64,000 nucleotides of DNA from Candidatus Hemicellulosilyticus sp. P3 (lineage in GTDB: Bacteria > Bacteroidota > Bacteroidia > Bacteroidales > P3). Position 1 is the first letter of the stretch, and every line of letters starts with the position of its first letter. The notes below the pieces were generated by a model that saw only the letters and a list, made by a program, of their open reading frames with translations, did not search any database and was not told the DNA's origin. The stretch lies in NCBI GenBank assembly GCA_001543385.1, contig LPNH01000002.1, positions 124,001 through 188,000 of the forward strand. The letters run 5' to 3'. Made by a program: the position numbers and the translations under genes. Positions 63,701 through 64,000 of this stretch are shown here, one piece after another.

Positions 63701-64000
63701 TTCACGGCATCCGCCCCACTCCGACATTCAACATTCAACATTCAACATTCGCTATCAGCGAAGCCCCACGTCTTCATCCCCGCCTTCCCCGGCACCAACT
63801 GCGAGTACGACTCGGCACGCGCCTTCCACCGCGCCGGCGCCGACAGCGAGATTATCGTCTTCCGCAACCAGAACGGGCAGCAGATACGCGAAAGCGTCGA
63901 CGCCTACGTCCGCGCCATCGACAACAGCCAGATTGTCATGATCCCCGGCGGCTTCTCGGCCGGCGACGAGCCCGAAGGCAGCGCCAAATTCATCACCAGC
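60779..64000 (+). CDS. purL: phosphoribosylformylglycinamidine synthase, partial
   Basis: Starts at ATG 60779 and runs off the window; about 1070 of ~1230 residues are present. The FGAM synthase order is visible: N-terminal domain, WSDHCRHTTF near residue 220, the NFKNETHNHPTEIEPFGGA AIRS-like block near 320, LGGRTGRDGIGGATGAS near 445, the second AIRS half (IGGKDSMSGS) near 777, and the start of the glutaminase domain (VFIPAFPGTNCEYDSARAF) near 995. The linker before the glutaminase part (63640-63760) contains an in-frame insertion with a 7-bp tandem repeat. Confidence 0.96.
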   Translation, partial: MVRRIFVEKKPQYAVRAHELRDEMADYLNIKDCNVRVLIRYDVENVSDETFRKALTTVFSEPPVDDLYEETFPHRDEDFCFTVEYLPGQFDQRADSAEQCVKLLNDSEIPVIRSATTYVIGGALTAEQQKAVVAHCVNPVDSRTTDAPKPATLEERYDEPADVITFDGFKEMAEGDLKGLYDSLGLAMTFADFRHIQRYFRDDEHRDPTMTEIRVLDTYWSDHCRHTTFATELKDVHFDDGRYRPLIEGAFQQYLADHKEQYAGRTDKYVCLMDIGTLAAKRLKRSGHLDDQEPSDEINACSIVVPVVIDGNEEEWLVNFKNETHNHPTEIEPFGGAATCLGGCIRDPLSGRTYVYQAMRVTGAADPTRPLADTLPGKLPQRKIVTTAARGYSSYGNQIGLATGLVNEIYHPGYVAKRMEIGAVIAAAPRRAVQRLTSDPGDVIILLGGRTGRDGIGGATGASKSHTTQSLTTCGAEVQKGNAPTERKIQRLFRREEVSHLIKKCNDFGAGGVSVAIGELADGLLINLDKVPKKYAGLDGTELAISESQERMAVVVDPKDVDAMLRYADEENLEATVVATVTAEPRMVIQWRGKEIVNLSRRFIDTNGARQETAVRVKMPAEPAKPAESARSVKEVWLDTLGDLNVCSQKGLVEMFDSSIGARSVLMPFGGIYQNTPTQVMAAGLPLLDGHCDLVTLMSYGLDPYLMSWSPFHGAAWNVVNSVAKIAAAGGDASRVRLTFQEYFKKLGTDPYRWGEPFAALLGAYNAQMGLKLPAIGGKDSMSGSFNDIDVPPTLCSFAVGTTTLDHTVSPELKHSGDRLLLLDVREDEYGMPVYDDVLAQYAALHRAVLDGQVRSAYVVGFGGIVEAVSKMAFGNMKGVRLAADASQWPELTARHYGNIVVEVAADTAADQLPFRCTEIGRVTDDPCFELGGECIALTEALAAWQKPLEGVFPTRTVGSKSGERKADNVNTPLFTASAPLRHSTFNIQHSLSAKPHVFIPAFPGTNCEYDSARAFHRAGADSEIIVFRNQNGQQIRESVDAYVRAIDNSQIVMIPGGFSAGDEPEGSAKFITS
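63724..63751 (+). repeat. four tandem ACATTCA heptamers inside purL
   Basis: Units at 63724, 63731, 63738 and 63745 (last one ends G). They lie in the linker between the AIRS-like and glutaminase domains. Because the unit is seven bases, gain or loss of one would shift the reading frame. Confidence 0.85.

Noticed and set aside
61334-63727. 797-codon minus-strand frame opposite purL
   Set aside because: Shadow of purL, low-complexity Gly/Ala/Asp/Val composition.

Overview
The window is about 64 kb of a fairly GC-rich Bacteroidales-type (Bacteroidota) chromosome. Signs of this are repeated TAnnTTTG promoter boxes in front of genes and tRNAs, a gingipain-family (C25) protease with a type IX secretion tail, Bacteroidota-only families (the BT_3928 type, DUF4293, the HRDC helicase), the short type of arginine decarboxylase, archaeal-type Psd, and a folP-cdaA pair. 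I cannot name a genus from this.

Layout. 0.2-5.1 kb, minus strand: HRDC helicase, an NAD synthase with a degraded glutaminase site, and a truncated GH20-like lipoprotein. 5.4-16.3 kb: a flippase and a small lipoprotein, then FtsK, a secreted protein, a phosphoesterase and a GHKL ATPase on the minus strand, then a lipoprotein, a sugar-phosphate transferase and an FKBP, then arginine decarboxylase. 16.5-27.4 kb: a long minus-strand run (DUF1599, BT_3928-type, DUF4293, tsaE, ftsH, cdsA, psd, rluA-type, C25 protease), partly coupled by ATGA overlaps. 27.5-44.7 kb: folP-cdaA, two glycosyltransferases, tRNA-Ser, a phosphotyrosine phosphatase, tRNA-Asn, nnrD, an M16 protease, an XRE/DUF2975 pair, an OmpA-like protein, an iron alcohol dehydrogenase, serine dehydratase, a DNA glycosylase, carbonic anhydrase, a DUF3089 lipoprotein and a SpoU methyltransferase. 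51.6-64 kb: dnaK, murF, tRNA-Pro, a PorE-like protein, lon, rpmE2, an acyltransferase and purL, which runs off the end.

Between 45 and 51.6 kb lies an AT-rich accessory island. It begins with an AbiEi antitoxin remnant and holds a folded intergenic element, an orphan lipoprotein, a YoeB toxin-antitoxin operon with a third overlapping ORF, three tandem copies (one partial) of the dnaK 3' end, a tight operon ending in a membrane-anchored J-domain protein, HU and excisionase-like remnants, and a DUF4143 ATPase behind five iteron-like repeats. The 22-bp dnaK tail occurs both at the left of this segment (47.45-47.56 kb) and in dnaK itself (51.605 kb), which suggests an element integrated at the 3' end of dnaK. 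The J-domain operon beside dnaK is the best candidate here for an undescribed system.

Most of the rest is housekeeping: envelope lipids (cdsA, psd, plsC-like), envelope sugars (flippase, sugar transferase, GT2, GT4), proteostasis (ftsH, lon, dnaK, FKBP, M16) and cofactors (nadE, folP, nnrD). All names come from motif and family recognition by eye; no database search was run.
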